Origin: Acidimicrobiaceae bacterium
Lineage (GTDB): Bacteria; Actinomycetota; Acidimicrobiia; Acidimicrobiales; Ilumatobacteraceae
Direction: 5' to 3'
DNA length: 29,361 nucleotides
NCBI GenBank assembly: GCA_006515795.1
Contig: VFMC01000079.1
Span: 1-29,361, forward strand
The notes beneath the pieces are model-generated. The model worked only from the letters and a program-made list of their open reading frames with translations. It ran no database searches and was not told where the DNA came from. How positions within the stretch are numbered: position 1 is the stretch's first letter; every line of letters begins with the position of its first letter. Shown one piece after another: positions 17,761 through 26,455 of this stretch. The position numbers were made by a program, and so were the translations under genes.

Positions 17761-19476
17761 GATCTCGTCCATGTAGTACTCGCGGCACTTGGCCCGCTGA
17801 AGCTTCCCACTCGAGGTCTTCGGCAACGTACCCGGCTTCACCAGCATCACGTCGCGCGGCGGAAGGCCGCACACCTCGAGCGTGCGGTGGTGGATCGCGT
17901 GTCGCACAGCTTCCAGCCACTGCACGTCGGGGCCGGCCACATCCGGGCCGCTCTCCTGGTTGCGCACCTCGGCGACCACGACCACGGTCTCCTTGCCCTT
18001 GTAGCCCTCCACGCCGAAGGCGATCACGTTGCCGGCGCGCACACCGGCGAGCAGCGCACAGGCGCGCTCGATGTCTTCAGGGAACACGTTGCGGCCGCCG
18101 ACGATGATCACGTCCTTGATCCGCCCGCACAGGACGAGCTCGCCGTCGAGCACGTAGGCGAGATCACCGGTGCACAGCCAGCCGTCACGGAACAGGGCCG
18201 CAGTGGCGTCGGGGCGCTTGTAGTAGCCGGGGGTCACCGACGTACCACGCAGCAGGAGTTCGCCGACGTGGCGCTCCGGGAGCTCGGCGTAGGTCTCCGG
18301 GTCGACCACCCTCATGTCGAGCCCCGGAACGGCTGCTCCGAGCAGCGGCAGGCGCCGCACCTGAAGCTCGTCGGCGACATCTTCGAGCAGCAGCGGTTTG
18401 GCGATGCCGTCGCGCTCGAGCACCACCCGGTCGACGGAATCGGTTCGCAGCCCCCGGTGACGCGGTGGGAAGGCGCCACCGATGGCCACCTCAGCCATCC
18501 CGAACGCGGGGAACACGCTGCCGGACCGGAACCCGAACGGCTCCGCCGCGGCGACGAAGGCCTCCACTGCGTCGGGATCGACGGGCTCGGCGCCGCTGAG
18601 AGCCAAGGTGAGCGTGGAGAGGTCGAGGCCGTTGGCACGCTTCAGCGCCCGCGTGGCTAGCACCCACGCGAAGTTGGGCCCGGCCGTGGCGGTTCCGCCC
18701 CAGTCGCTGATCCATTGCATCCAGTTGCCCGGGTGGGCGAGGAAGTCCTGCGGCGCCGCCTGCACCAAGTGCACACCCCGACTCATCGGCAGCGACAGGA
18801 ACCCCACCAAGCCCATGTCGTGATACAGCGGCAACCACGAGACCATCACCTCGTCAAGGCTCAACTCGGCAGCCTCGCAGCACGAGTCGATGTTGGCAGT
18901 GAGCACCCGGTCGGGGATCATCACGCCCTTCGGTTCGCTCGTCGACCCACTTGTGTACTGCAGGATGACCAGGCGCTCAGGGTCGGGCGAAGGGATCTGA
19001 AGGCGCTCGCCGCTCACCTGCCCCGGCGTGCCCGGCAACACGGCTCGCATCGCTTCGATCGGCGGATCACCGGGCGCTGCCGGGTAGAGGTCGGCGAGCA
19101 GATCGTCGATCAGCACCAGCTTCGCGTCGCCATGGCGGATCCGCGCCCGCGTGGTGTCGATGAAGACGTCGAGCGAGCCCATCCGCATCGGCAACGGCAG
19201 TACCATGCTGGCGCACCCAGCAAGCCAGCATCCCTGGACGATGGTCATCAGCGCCCGGCTGGTGGGTCCGAGGATCGCCACGTGATCGCCGGGCACCAGG
19301 CCGCGGGCCTGCAGCGCCGCCCCCACCACCCGCGCCTCGGCATGGACCTGGTTCCAGGGAACGAAGGCATCGCCGCCATCGCCAGTGGGCGCAACCGATG
19401 CCCCGACGAAGCGCACTCCGGTGGGGCGGTCGGCGGCGGCGATGAGGCGCTCGATGATCGAGACCGGTTGCGACAT
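17746..19476 (-). CDS. Fatty-acyl-AMP ligase / long-chain acyl-CoA synthetase-like
   Basis: The 576-residue adenylate-forming enzyme has the P-loop-like motif YTSGSTSEPKG at 174-184, LPLYHDMGLVG, FGMAEVAIGGAF, the hinge region DGWLCTGDLAYVLDG with GRIKDVIIVGGRN, and the catalytic lysine in LPKTSSGKLQRAKCR near the C-terminus. These match FadD32-type and related fatty-acyl-AMP ligases, which activate fatty acids as acyl-adenylates for polyketide-type or lipid assembly. No polyketide synthase or acyl carrier protein is adjacent, so the downstream pathway is not shown. The ATG at 19476 lies 7 bases after TACGTT with no ribosome binding site, suggesting a leaderless mRNA. It is divergent from leuS with 47 bases between. 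Confidence 0.85.
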   Translation of the reverse strand: MSQPVSIIERLIAAADRPTGVRFVGASVAPTGDGGDAFVPWNQVHAEARVVGAALQARGLVPGDHVAILGPTSRALMTIVQGCWLAGCASMVLPLPMRMGSLDVFIDTTRARIRHGDAKLVLIDDLLADLYPAAPGDPPIEAMRAVLPGTPGQVSGERLQIPSPDPERLVILQYTSGSTSEPKGVMIPDRVLTANIDSCCEAAELSLDEVMVSWLPLYHDMGLVGFLSLPMSRGVHLVQAAPQDFLAHPGNWMQWISDWGGTATAGPNFAWVLATRALKRANGLDLSTLTLALSGAEPVDPDAVEAFVAAAEPFGFRSGSVFPAFGMAEVAIGGAFPPRHRGLRTDSVDRVVLERDGIAKPLLLEDVADELQVRRLPLLGAAVPGLDMRVVDPETYAELPERHVGELLLRGTSVTPGYYKRPDATAALFRDGWLCTGDLAYVLDGELVLCGRIKDVIIVGGRNVFPEDIERACALLAGVRAGNVIAFGVEGYKGKETVVVVAEVRNQESGPDVAGPDVQWLEAVRHAIHHRTLEVCGLPPRDVMLVKPGTLPKTSSGKLQRAKCREYYMDEILELA

Positions 19477-19483
19477 GAAACCA

Positions 19484-19489
19484 AACGTA
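19484..19489 (-). promoter_or_regulatory. Putative -10 element for the fatty-acyl-AMP ligase
   Basis: TACGTT on the minus strand is followed by 7 bases and the ATG at 19476. No Shine-Dalgarno sequence is present. Confidence 0.35.
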
Positions 19490-19508
19490 GTGCCGGTCCA
19501 CCCGTCCG

Positions 19509-19514
19509 TAGAAT
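19509..19514 (+). promoter_or_regulatory. Putative -10 element for leuS
   Basis: TAGAAT, one mismatch from TATAAT, lies 9 bases before the ATG at 19524. No ribosome binding site is seen, so transcription is probably leaderless or nearly so. Confidence 0.45.
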
Positions 19515-19523
19515 CCCACCGCG

Positions 19524-22329
19524 ATGAGTACGACCAGCGAGCACACCCACACCGACGATCAACACGCCTTCAGGTACTCGGGTCCGCTCGCGCAGCAGAT
19601 CGAGCTGCGATGGCACGACCGTTGGGAGGCCGAGGGCACCTTCTACACGCCGAACCCGGCGGGCCCGCTAGCCGATCCGGAAGCGGTCGGGAACAAGCCG
19701 AAGCTGTTCGTGCTCGACATGTTCCCGTACCCGAGCGGCACCGGCCTGCACGTGGGGCACCCACTCGGCTTCATCGGCACCGACGTGTTCGGCCGGTACA
19801 AGCGGATGACGGGCTTCAACGTGCTCCACGCGATGGGCTTCGACTCGTTCGGGTTGCCGGCCGAGCAGTACGCGGTGCAAACCGGTCAGCACCCGGCGGT
19901 CACCACGGCCCAGAACGTCGCCACGTACCGGCGCCAGCTGCGCAGGCTCGGCCTCGCCCACGACAACCGGCGCAGCGTCGCCACCAGCGACCCCGACTAC
20001 TACCGCTGGACGCAGTGGATCTTCAGCCAGATCTTCGAGGCGTGGTACGACACCGAAGCGCAGCGCGCCCGGCCGATCAGCGAACTGGTCGCGGAGCTCG
20101 AGACCGGCCACCGTGCCACACCCGACGGTCGCGCCTGGCGCGATCTGTCGGCCGTCGAGCGCGCCGACGTGATCGACGGTCGGCGCCTGGCCTACATCGC
20201 CGAGACCCCGGTGAACTGGTGCCCAGGGCTCGGCACCGTCGTCGCCAACGAGGAGGTCACCGCCGACGGGCGCAGCGATCGTGGCAACTTCCCCATCTTC
20301 AAGCGCAGCATGCGCCAGTGGATGATGCGCATCACCGCGTATGCCGACCGGTTGATCGACGATCTCGACCTGCTCGACTGGACCGATTCGATCAAGGCGA
20401 TGCAGCGCAACTGGATCGGCCGTAGCGAGGGGGCCCGCGTGCACTTCGCCGCGTCGCCGGCGCCGGGGGCGCCGGGGCCGGCCGGCACGATCGAGGTGTT
20501 CACCACCCGTCCCGACACGTTGTTCGGCGCCACGTTCATGGTGCTCGCTCCCGAGCACCCGGCCGTCGCCACTCTCACCACCGACGCCCAACGCGACGCC
20601 GTCGCCGCGTATCAGCGGGCCGCGCAGGCCAAGAGCGACGTCGCTCGGCAGGTAGACGACAAGACCAAGACGGGCGTGTTCACGGGTTCATACGCAGTCA
20701 ACCCAGTCAACGGCCACGAGATCCCCGTGTGGATCGCCGACTACGTGATGATGGGCTACGGCACCGGAGCGATCATGGCGGTTCCGTGTGGCGACCAGGT
20801 TCGAGGGCCACGGCATCGAACCGACACTCGACACCGCGTCCTGGCCGAACGCGTTCGTCGGCGACGCGCCCTATGTCAACAGTGCCAACGCCGGGCTCGT
20901 CCTCGACGGCATGGCCAGCGTCACCGATGGCACTCGCCTCACCAACGAGTGGCTGGTCGCCAACGGCCACGGTGAAGCCACAATCAACTTCAAGCTGCGC
21001 GACTGGCTGTTCAGCCGGCAGCGCTACTGGGGCGAGCCGTTCCCGATCGTGTTCGACGACGACGGCGTGGCTCACGCCGTGCCCGATCACATGCTGCCGG
21101 TGGAGCTACCGCCCACCGACAGCTTCTCGCCGCGCACGTTCGACCCCGACGATGCGATGAGCGACCCCGAGAGCCCGCTCGACCGCCTCGACCACTGGGT
21201 ACACGTCGAGCTCGATCTCGGCGACGGTCGTGGCCGACGGCGCTACCGGCGCGAGACCAACGTGATGCCGCAGTGGGCCGGCAGCTGCTGGTACGAGTTG
21301 CGCTACCTCGATCCCACCAACGCCGACCGATTCGTCGATCGTGCTGTCGAGGAGTACTGGATGGGCCCCAAGGCTCCTGGTCATCCCGGCGGCGTCGACC
21401 TGTACGTAGGCGGTGTCGAGCACGCCGTACTGCACCTGCTGTACGCCCGCTTCTGGCACAAGGTGCTGTTCGACCTCGGCCACTTGTCGTCGAAGGAGCC
21501 GTACCACCACCTGTTCAACCAGGGCTACATCCTCGCCGCGGCGTTCAAGGACGGGCGCGAGATCTACGTCGATCCCGAGGCCGTCGAAGAGCGCGACGGC
21601 AGGTTCTTCTTCGACGGCGAAGAGGTCTCGCGCGAGTGGGGCAAGATGGGCAAGAGCCTGAAGAACGGGGTTTCCCCCGACGAGATCTACGATGCGTACG
21701 GCGCCGACACGCTGCGGTTGCACGAGATGGCAATGGGCCCGCTCGACGCTTCGCGGCCGTGGGAGACACGTGATGTGGTGGGCATGTACCGCTTCCTGCA
21801 GCGCCTGTGGCGCAACCTCGTCGACGAAGAAGGCGGTGGGGTCCGCACCGACCTGCCGCCGATCGACGGCGCGACCGACCGCCTGCTGCACCGCACCATC
21901 CACGGTGTCCGCACCGACATGGAGGCGATGCGCTTCAACACCGCCATCGCCAAGCTGATCGAGCTGAACAACCACCTCACCAAGCTCGGTGGCTGCCCAC
22001 TCGAGATCGCCGAACGTGTCGTGTTGTTGATCGCACCGCTCACCCCACACCTGGCCGAGGAGCTGTGGGGCATGTTCGGTCACGCCGAGTCGCTCACCTA
22101 CGCCCGCTTCCCCACCGCCGACCCGGCGATGCTCGTCGACGACACGATCGAGCTGCCGGTGCAGGTGAACGGCAAGGTGCGGTCGCGCATCGTGGTGGCA
22201 ACCGACGCTCCCGATGATGTGGTCTCCAAGGCTGCGCTCGCCGACGACAAGGTGGTTGCCGCGCTGGCAGGTTCGAGCCCGAAGAAGCTCATCGTCGTGC
22301 CCGGCCGGATGGTGAACATCGTCGTGTGA
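19524..22329 (+). pseudogene. leuS: Leucyl-tRNA synthetase, interrupted by a frameshift and a missing segment
   Basis: The gene encodes a class I leucyl-tRNA synthetase in two frames. Frame one starts at ATG 19524 and carries the HIGH-type motif HVGH at residues 76-79 and the editing domain up to GTGAIMAVPCGDQ near 20797. The next family segment (RDFEFA and about 20 more residues) is absent. Frame two resumes with FEGHGIEPTLDTASWP and FVGDAPYVNSANAG, includes RQRYWGEPFPIVF and the KMSKS-type loop KMGKS at 21643-21657, and ends VPGRMVNIVV at 22329. The missing length must be 3n+2 bases, roughly 70. The enzyme charges tRNA-Leu and is essential. As the rest is well conserved, the break is probably not a decayed gene but a sequence error or a rare variant. 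Confidence 0.88.
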
Positions 22330-22339
22330 GCGCGCTCGA

Positions 22340-22345
22340 TAGCGT
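22340..22345 (+). promoter_or_regulatory. Putative -10 element for the oxygenase gene
   Basis: TAGCGT lies 6 bases before the ATG at 22352 and 10 bases after the leuS stop codon. It would give a leaderless transcript separate from leuS. Confidence 0.35.
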
Positions 22346-22351
22346 GGCGGC

Positions 22352-23132
22352 ATGAACGTCGAAGTCGTCGATTTCCGGTCGCCCGACGCGCCGGAGGCAT
22401 TCACCCGATCGCTGCGACACACCGGTTTTGCGGTGCTCGTCAACCACCCCTTGCCACAGCAGCTGGTGCAGGAGATCTACGACGAGTGGCTCGCCTTCTT
22501 CGACAGCGACGCAAAGCACGCCTACCGCTTCTCCGACGGCACCCAGGACGGCTACTTCGGGCCGGAGGTGTCCGAGACCGCCAAGGGCTGTTCCGTGAGG
22601 GACCTCAAGGAGTTCTTCCACGTGTACCCGTGGGGCCAGTACCCCGCCGAGGTGAGCGACGCTGCCCTGCGCTACGCCGAACAGGCCAAGGTCATCGCCA
22701 CCACCCTGCTCGGTTGGGTCGAGGCGAACACGCCGGACGAGGTGAGCGAGCAGTTCTCGCGCCCGCCCCGTCGATGCCGTGCGCGCCGCCGCGCACGAAG
22801 ACATCAACCTGCTCACGGTGCTCCCGGCGTCGAACGAGCCCGGGTTGCAGGTTCGCGACGTGCGTGGCAACTGGCACGACGTTCCCTGCGATTTCGGCAG
22901 CATCGCGGTCAACTGCGGCGACATGCTGCAACTCGCCAGCGGCGGGGACTACCCGAGCACCACCCATCGGGTGATGAACCCCATCGGCGAAGGCGCCACC
23001 CGGTCGCGTCTGTCACTTCCGCTGTTCTTGCATCCCGCCGACGACGTCAGGCTCTCGGCCGATCGCACCGCGTTCGAGTACCTGCAAGAGCGCATCGCCG
23101 AGTTGCGCAGCCAAGACCTGAAGGCGAGCTGA
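22352..23132 (+). pseudogene. 2-oxoglutarate/Fe(II)-dependent oxygenase (isopenicillin N synthase-like), frameshifted
   Basis: Frame one from ATG 22352 encodes the N-terminal domain of this family (RSLRHTGFAVLVNHPL, SDGTQDGYFGPEVSETAKG, DLKEFFHVYPWGQYP) and reaches EQFSRP near 22765. About 25 residues normally follow, including the LRVLHYPP-type segment; they are missing. The other frame takes over with PVDAVRAAAHEDINLLTVL, holding the iron-binding HxD. It continues with NCGDMLQLASGGDYPSTTHR, with the distal His, and SRLSLPLFLHP, with the 2-oxoglutarate-binding Arg, to TGA 23130-23132. The missing length must be 3n+2 bases. Family members hydroxylate, desaturate or cyclise small molecules; the substrate is unknown. 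It sits between leuS and an M90-like peptidase on the same strand. Confidence 0.78.
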
Positions 23133-23155
23133 CCCGGCGCAGGCCGGCATCGCTC

Positions 23156-23926
23156 GTGTTCGGTTCACGCCGCAAGCGCATCCGCCGCCAGGCACCGGCC
23201 GCCGAGTTCCCGGCGGCGTGGCGGGCGCGGCTGGCCGTGCGCTGGCCCACCTGGTCGACGCTGACCGATGACGAGCAGGCTCGCCTCGAGGATCTCATCC
23301 TCGCGTTCATTGTCAACACCCGGTGGGAGTCTGCGAAGGGCTTCGTCATGACCGACGAGGTGCAGCTCGTGATTGCCGCCCAGGCCTGCCTGCTGGTGCT
23401 CGAGCTAGACATCGACATGTATCGCCGCGTCGACTCGATCATCGTCCACCCCCGCACCGTGGTGCTGCACGGCGAGCGTTACGTGGGATCGGGAATGGTG
23501 GCCGATGGGCCGCACGCCATCGCAGGACAGGCGCACCACCACGCCGGACCGATCCTCATCTCGTGGAGCACGGCCGCGTTCGAAGCCCGGCACACCAGGT
23601 CCGCCAGCAACGTCGTCTACCACGAGCTCGCCCACAAGATCGACATGCTCGACGGTGTCGTCGACGGCACTCCGCCGATCGCCGATCCGGCGCAGCGGGC
23701 GCGATGGATCGAGGTGTGCACCGCCGAGTACGAGCGGCTGTGCCACGGTCGTGCCAGCGTGCTGCGCGACTACGCGGCCACCGATGCCGGCGAGTTCTTC
23801 GCCGTCGCGACCGAGCAGTTCTTCACCCAACCCGTGGCACTCCGCGACGGCAACACCGATCTGTACGAGGTGCTGATGGCGTTCTACCGGCAGGACCCGG
23901 CGGCGCGGGCGCTCCCTGCTCGCTGA
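23156..23926 (+). CDS. M90/MtfA-like zinc-dependent peptidase
   Basis: The protein has 256 residues from GTG 23156. It contains TDEVQLVIAAQACLLVLELDID and SIIVHPRTVVLHGERYV, and the zinc site YHELAHKIDMLDGVVDG, where HELAH is the HExxH motif. Further on EFFAVATEQFFTQP supplies the expected third-ligand glutamate region. These are the marks of the MtfA (formerly DUF980) peptidase family, which in Escherichia coli inactivates the glucose regulator Mlc; no such partner is evident here, so the target is unknown. The frame is open far upstream, so the start is uncertain: GTG 23156 gives LVFGSRRKR-like basic N-termini seen in relatives. It follows the oxygenase by 23 bases. Confidence 0.85.
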   Translation: MFGSRRKRIRRQAPAAEFPAAWRARLAVRWPTWSTLTDDEQARLEDLILAFIVNTRWESAKGFVMTDEVQLVIAAQACLLVLELDIDMYRRVDSIIVHPRTVVLHGERYVGSGMVADGPHAIAGQAHHHAGPILISWSTAAFEARHTRSASNVVYHELAHKIDMLDGVVDGTPPIADPAQRARWIEVCTAEYERLCHGRASVLRDYAATDAGEFFAVATEQFFTQPVALRDGNTDLYEVLMAFYRQDPAARALPAR

Positions 23927-23941
23927 GGCGCGCCTCGGTCA
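23924..23941. terminator. Palindrome between convergent peptidase and SDR genes
   Basis: GAGGCGCGCCTC (23925-23936) is a perfect 12-base palindrome starting inside the TGA of the peptidase gene. CTGA and TCAG on its flanks extend the symmetry with a 2-base bulge, reaching the SDR stop codon at 23939-23941. No T-tract is present. Confidence 0.45.
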
Positions 23942-24805
23942 GGTGAGCCCGCCGTCGACGCCGATCCACTGCGCGTTCACGTAGCTCGCCTCGTCGGAAA
24001 GCAAGAACGCGACCACATGGGCGATCTCCCATGCAGTTCCCTCCCGACCGAGCGGCAGTTGTCCGCTGAGCCGACTGGGTCGATGACGGGTGGCCTCGCG
24101 GCCGATCGAGGTGTCGATGAGGCCAGGAGCGACCACGTTGACCCTCGTGCGTGAGCGCTGGCCCTCGAACGCGGCGTGGCGCATGAGTCCGCCGAGTGCG
24201 GCCTTCGACGAGTCGTAGGCGGGGATCCTGCTGCCGGACCGGGAGCCCGCCACAGACGCGATGAGCACGATCGAACTGTCGTCGGCGAGGTGCCGGAGGC
24301 CGAGCTTGCAGGCGATGAAGTGGGCACGTGCGTTCACCGCGAACACCCGGTCCCAGTCGTCGCTCGACGTGTTCGCCAACCAGGCCGGTCCACCGATGCC
24401 GACGTTCACGACCAGCGCATCGAGACCACCGAGCACCTCGACCGCTTCGGCGAAGACGTGCTCCATCGCCGTCTCATCGGTTGCATCGGCGATGATCGCC
24501 TCGATGCGCTCCACCGGCGCGCTCGCACCTGCAGCGTGCAGCGCGATCGTGCCGGCGGTGCGGTCGGCGGCCACGTCGGTTATCACGACGGCCGCTCCTT
24601 GCCTGGCAGCGTTCACGGCGATCGCTCGCCCGTTGCCGACGGGCGTGTCGGCCGACGGCTGCCCGCGATCGTCCTGTCCACCACCGACCACCAGAACGCG
24701 TCGACCACGCAAGCGACCCGAGGGCGTCGACTCTCCCTCGCGGGCGGCGCCGATCACCCGGTCGGCCCCGATCACCTGGTCGCCGGGGGGCACGCCAACG
24801 GCCAC
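23939..24805 (-). CDS. Short-chain dehydrogenase/reductase (SDR)
   Basis: The 288-residue protein has an extended SDR fold start, RGRRVLVVGGGQDD, where the usual TGxxxGIG is replaced by a longer glycine-containing loop ending GNGRAIAV. The NVGIG motif (NNAG position), SIVLIASVAGS with the catalytic Ser, and YDSSK (YxxxK) are all present. The C-terminus VAFLLSDEASYVNAQWIGVDGG is typical. It should oxidise or reduce a small alcohol or ketone with NAD(P). The GTG at 24805 lies one base after the stop of the SnoaL-like gene, so the two are translationally coupled and probably act on the same compound. An in-frame GTG at 24793 is an alternative. The substrate is unknown. Confidence 0.85.
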   Translation of the reverse strand: MAVGVPPGDQVIGADRVIGAAREGESTPSGRLRGRRVLVVGGGQDDRGQPSADTPVGNGRAIAVNAARQGAAVVITDVAADRTAGTIALHAAGASAPVERIEAIIADATDETAMEHVFAEAVEVLGGLDALVVNVGIGGPAWLANTSSDDWDRVFAVNARAHFIACKLGLRHLADDSSIVLIASVAGSRSGSRIPAYDSSKAALGGLMRHAAFEGQRSRTRVNVVAPGLIDTSIGREATRHRPSRLSGQLPLGREGTAWEIAHVVAFLLSDEASYVNAQWIGVDGGLT

Positions 24806-24806
24806 C

Positions 24807-25241
24807 TCAGGCCGCTGGCGCGGTCAGCTGGGCGAGGATCGCGTTCGGGTTGAAGTAGATGCGCTCGCAGACCAGTCCAGCTCCCTCGAACTCGAAGACC
24901 GCCACCATTCGCTCGCGGAAGGTTCGGCCGGTCGGCGCGAGATCGCCGATCGCGCCGAGGTGGGTGCCCTTCAGCCAGAACTCGCAGATCACGGCGTGAT
25001 CGGCATGGTGCATGGCGATGATCTCGTTGCTCTGATCGGGGAAGGCGCGGCGGCTGTTGCGGAAGTACGCGGCCACCGCCTCGGCTCCGTCGTGCACGGT
25101 GCCCAGGCCGATCAGCTCGTATCGCGGGCGGGTGAAGGTGGCCAGGGCCGCCTCGAAATCGAGCCGGTTCTCGGCATCCATGTGCTCTTGCAGCACTCGC
25201 TCGCGCTGCTGCCTGATGGTGTCGCCAACGGAATCGCTCAT
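24807..25241 (-). CDS. SnoaL-like / NTF2-fold protein
   Basis: The protein has 144 residues from the ATG at 25241, preceded by a purine-rich GAGGGGCAGGGC. The sequence has the SnoaL/NTF2-like pattern: an N-terminal helix (QQRERVLQEHMDAENRLDFEA-like), then YELIGLGTVHDGAEAVAAYF, FPDQSNEI, VICEFWLKGTHLGAIGDLAPT and RMVAVFEFEGAGLVCERIYF. Members are small dimeric barrels that serve as isomerases, cyclases, hydratases or binding proteins for ketone-type substrates. Its coupling to the SDR gene suggests a two-step conversion of one metabolite, which is inference. An in-frame GTG or other upstream start would add a Met/Arg-rich leader that is not typical. Confidence 0.8.
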   Translation of the reverse strand: MSDSVGDTIRQQRERVLQEHMDAENRLDFEAALATFTRPRYELIGLGTVHDGAEAVAAYFRNSRRAFPDQSNEIIAMHHADHAVICEFWLKGTHLGAIGDLAPTGRTFRERMVAVFEFEGAGLVCERIYFNPNAILAQLTAPAA

Positions 25242-25304
25242 GCCCTGCCCCTCGTGTCGGATACGGCTTCCGTGTCGAGTCTGACACATCGCCCGCCGAT
25301 CGGA

Positions 25305-26455
25305 TCAGGGGTGATAACCGATGACGTCGACCACGATGTGGGTAGCCGTCATGGTGTACAGGCGCACCCTTCCGGCAGCGTCGACGTCGGCGACGACCAG
25401 GTTGGCCACCGTCTGCCCGGCCAGGAAGTTCACGCTGGCCGCGTTCGGGCGCGGGGCGCCACACGCGAACACCGCCACGAACCCGGCGCGTGCCGGTTCG
25501 GTGATGGTGAGGTTGAGCACCACGGAACCGGCCCCCACCGGAACGCCACCGCGACCGGCGACGCGCAGCTCGGTGATGCTGTCGAGCGGCCGACGACCGA
25601 TTCCCGAAGACTCCCCGTCGATGGTGCCGGTCGGTTGCGCGGCGCGGGTCTCGAGCAGGCGGGCCGGCTGCACCGGAACCACGCTGGCGCCGCTGGGGTG
25701 GTGGCCGGCAACATCCACCACGAGATCGACCGGCGCGTACGTGTACAGGCAAACCGTGCCCGCTGTCGACACGTCGACCAGGACGGAGTTGGAGATTGTG
25801 CCACCGGTGACGTAGTTCAGCTGCGACGCGTTCGGGCGCGGCTCGTCGCATGCGTAGACGGTGATGAAACCGGCGCCGCGGGCGTCGACCACGGTCACGT
25901 TCAACACCACGGAACCGGCGTTGGCCGGCACATCGGCGCGGCCGGAGACCTTCAGCTCGGTGACCGTTCCGGCCTCACGGAAGCCGATCTCGTTGAAGGC
26001 GCCGTCGAGCGTGCCGGTCGGCTGCGCGGCTCTGGTCTCGAGCAGTCGGGCCGGTTGCAACGGGACGTAGCTCGATCCTTCAGGGAAGTAGCCGACGACG
26101 TCGATCACCAGGTCCATGGCCACGAGGTTGAACACGCACAGCCGCCCATCGGCGCTGAGCTTCACCGTGGCCGACGCCGAAAGGGTGACGCCGCGACCAT
26201 GGTTGAGCTGGGACGCCACGGGCTGCGGCGATCCACACGGGAAGAGGGTGACGTAGCCGTTGGCGGCGGTGTTGGTGACGGTGACGTTCACGGTCGCCGC
26301 GGTGGCCGCCGACGACACCCCGGCGCGGCCGGCGATCGGTAGCTCTGTGACGCTGTTCGGTTCGCGCGGTCCGAGCGCGTACGAGGCTCCATCGATGGTG
26401 CCGAGCCCGCTGCCAGAGCGCGTCTCGAGCAGGCGGGCCGGCCCGACGGGGCGAA
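25305..26455 (-). repeat. Three ~387-base protein-coding repeats
   Basis: Three copies of a ~129-residue unit make up the C-terminal half of the secreted protein. The codons for PARLLETR recur at about 26419-26442, 26036-26059 and 25648-25671. Copies two and three are closest, both with LLETRAAQPTGT and PNASQLN or PNAASVN segments, which suggests a more recent duplication. Confidence 0.75.

Noticed and set aside
20785..20810. Programmed ribosomal frameshift in leuS
   Set aside because: No slippery sequence is seen, and the conserved residues between the halves are missing, so frameshifting could not restore the enzyme.
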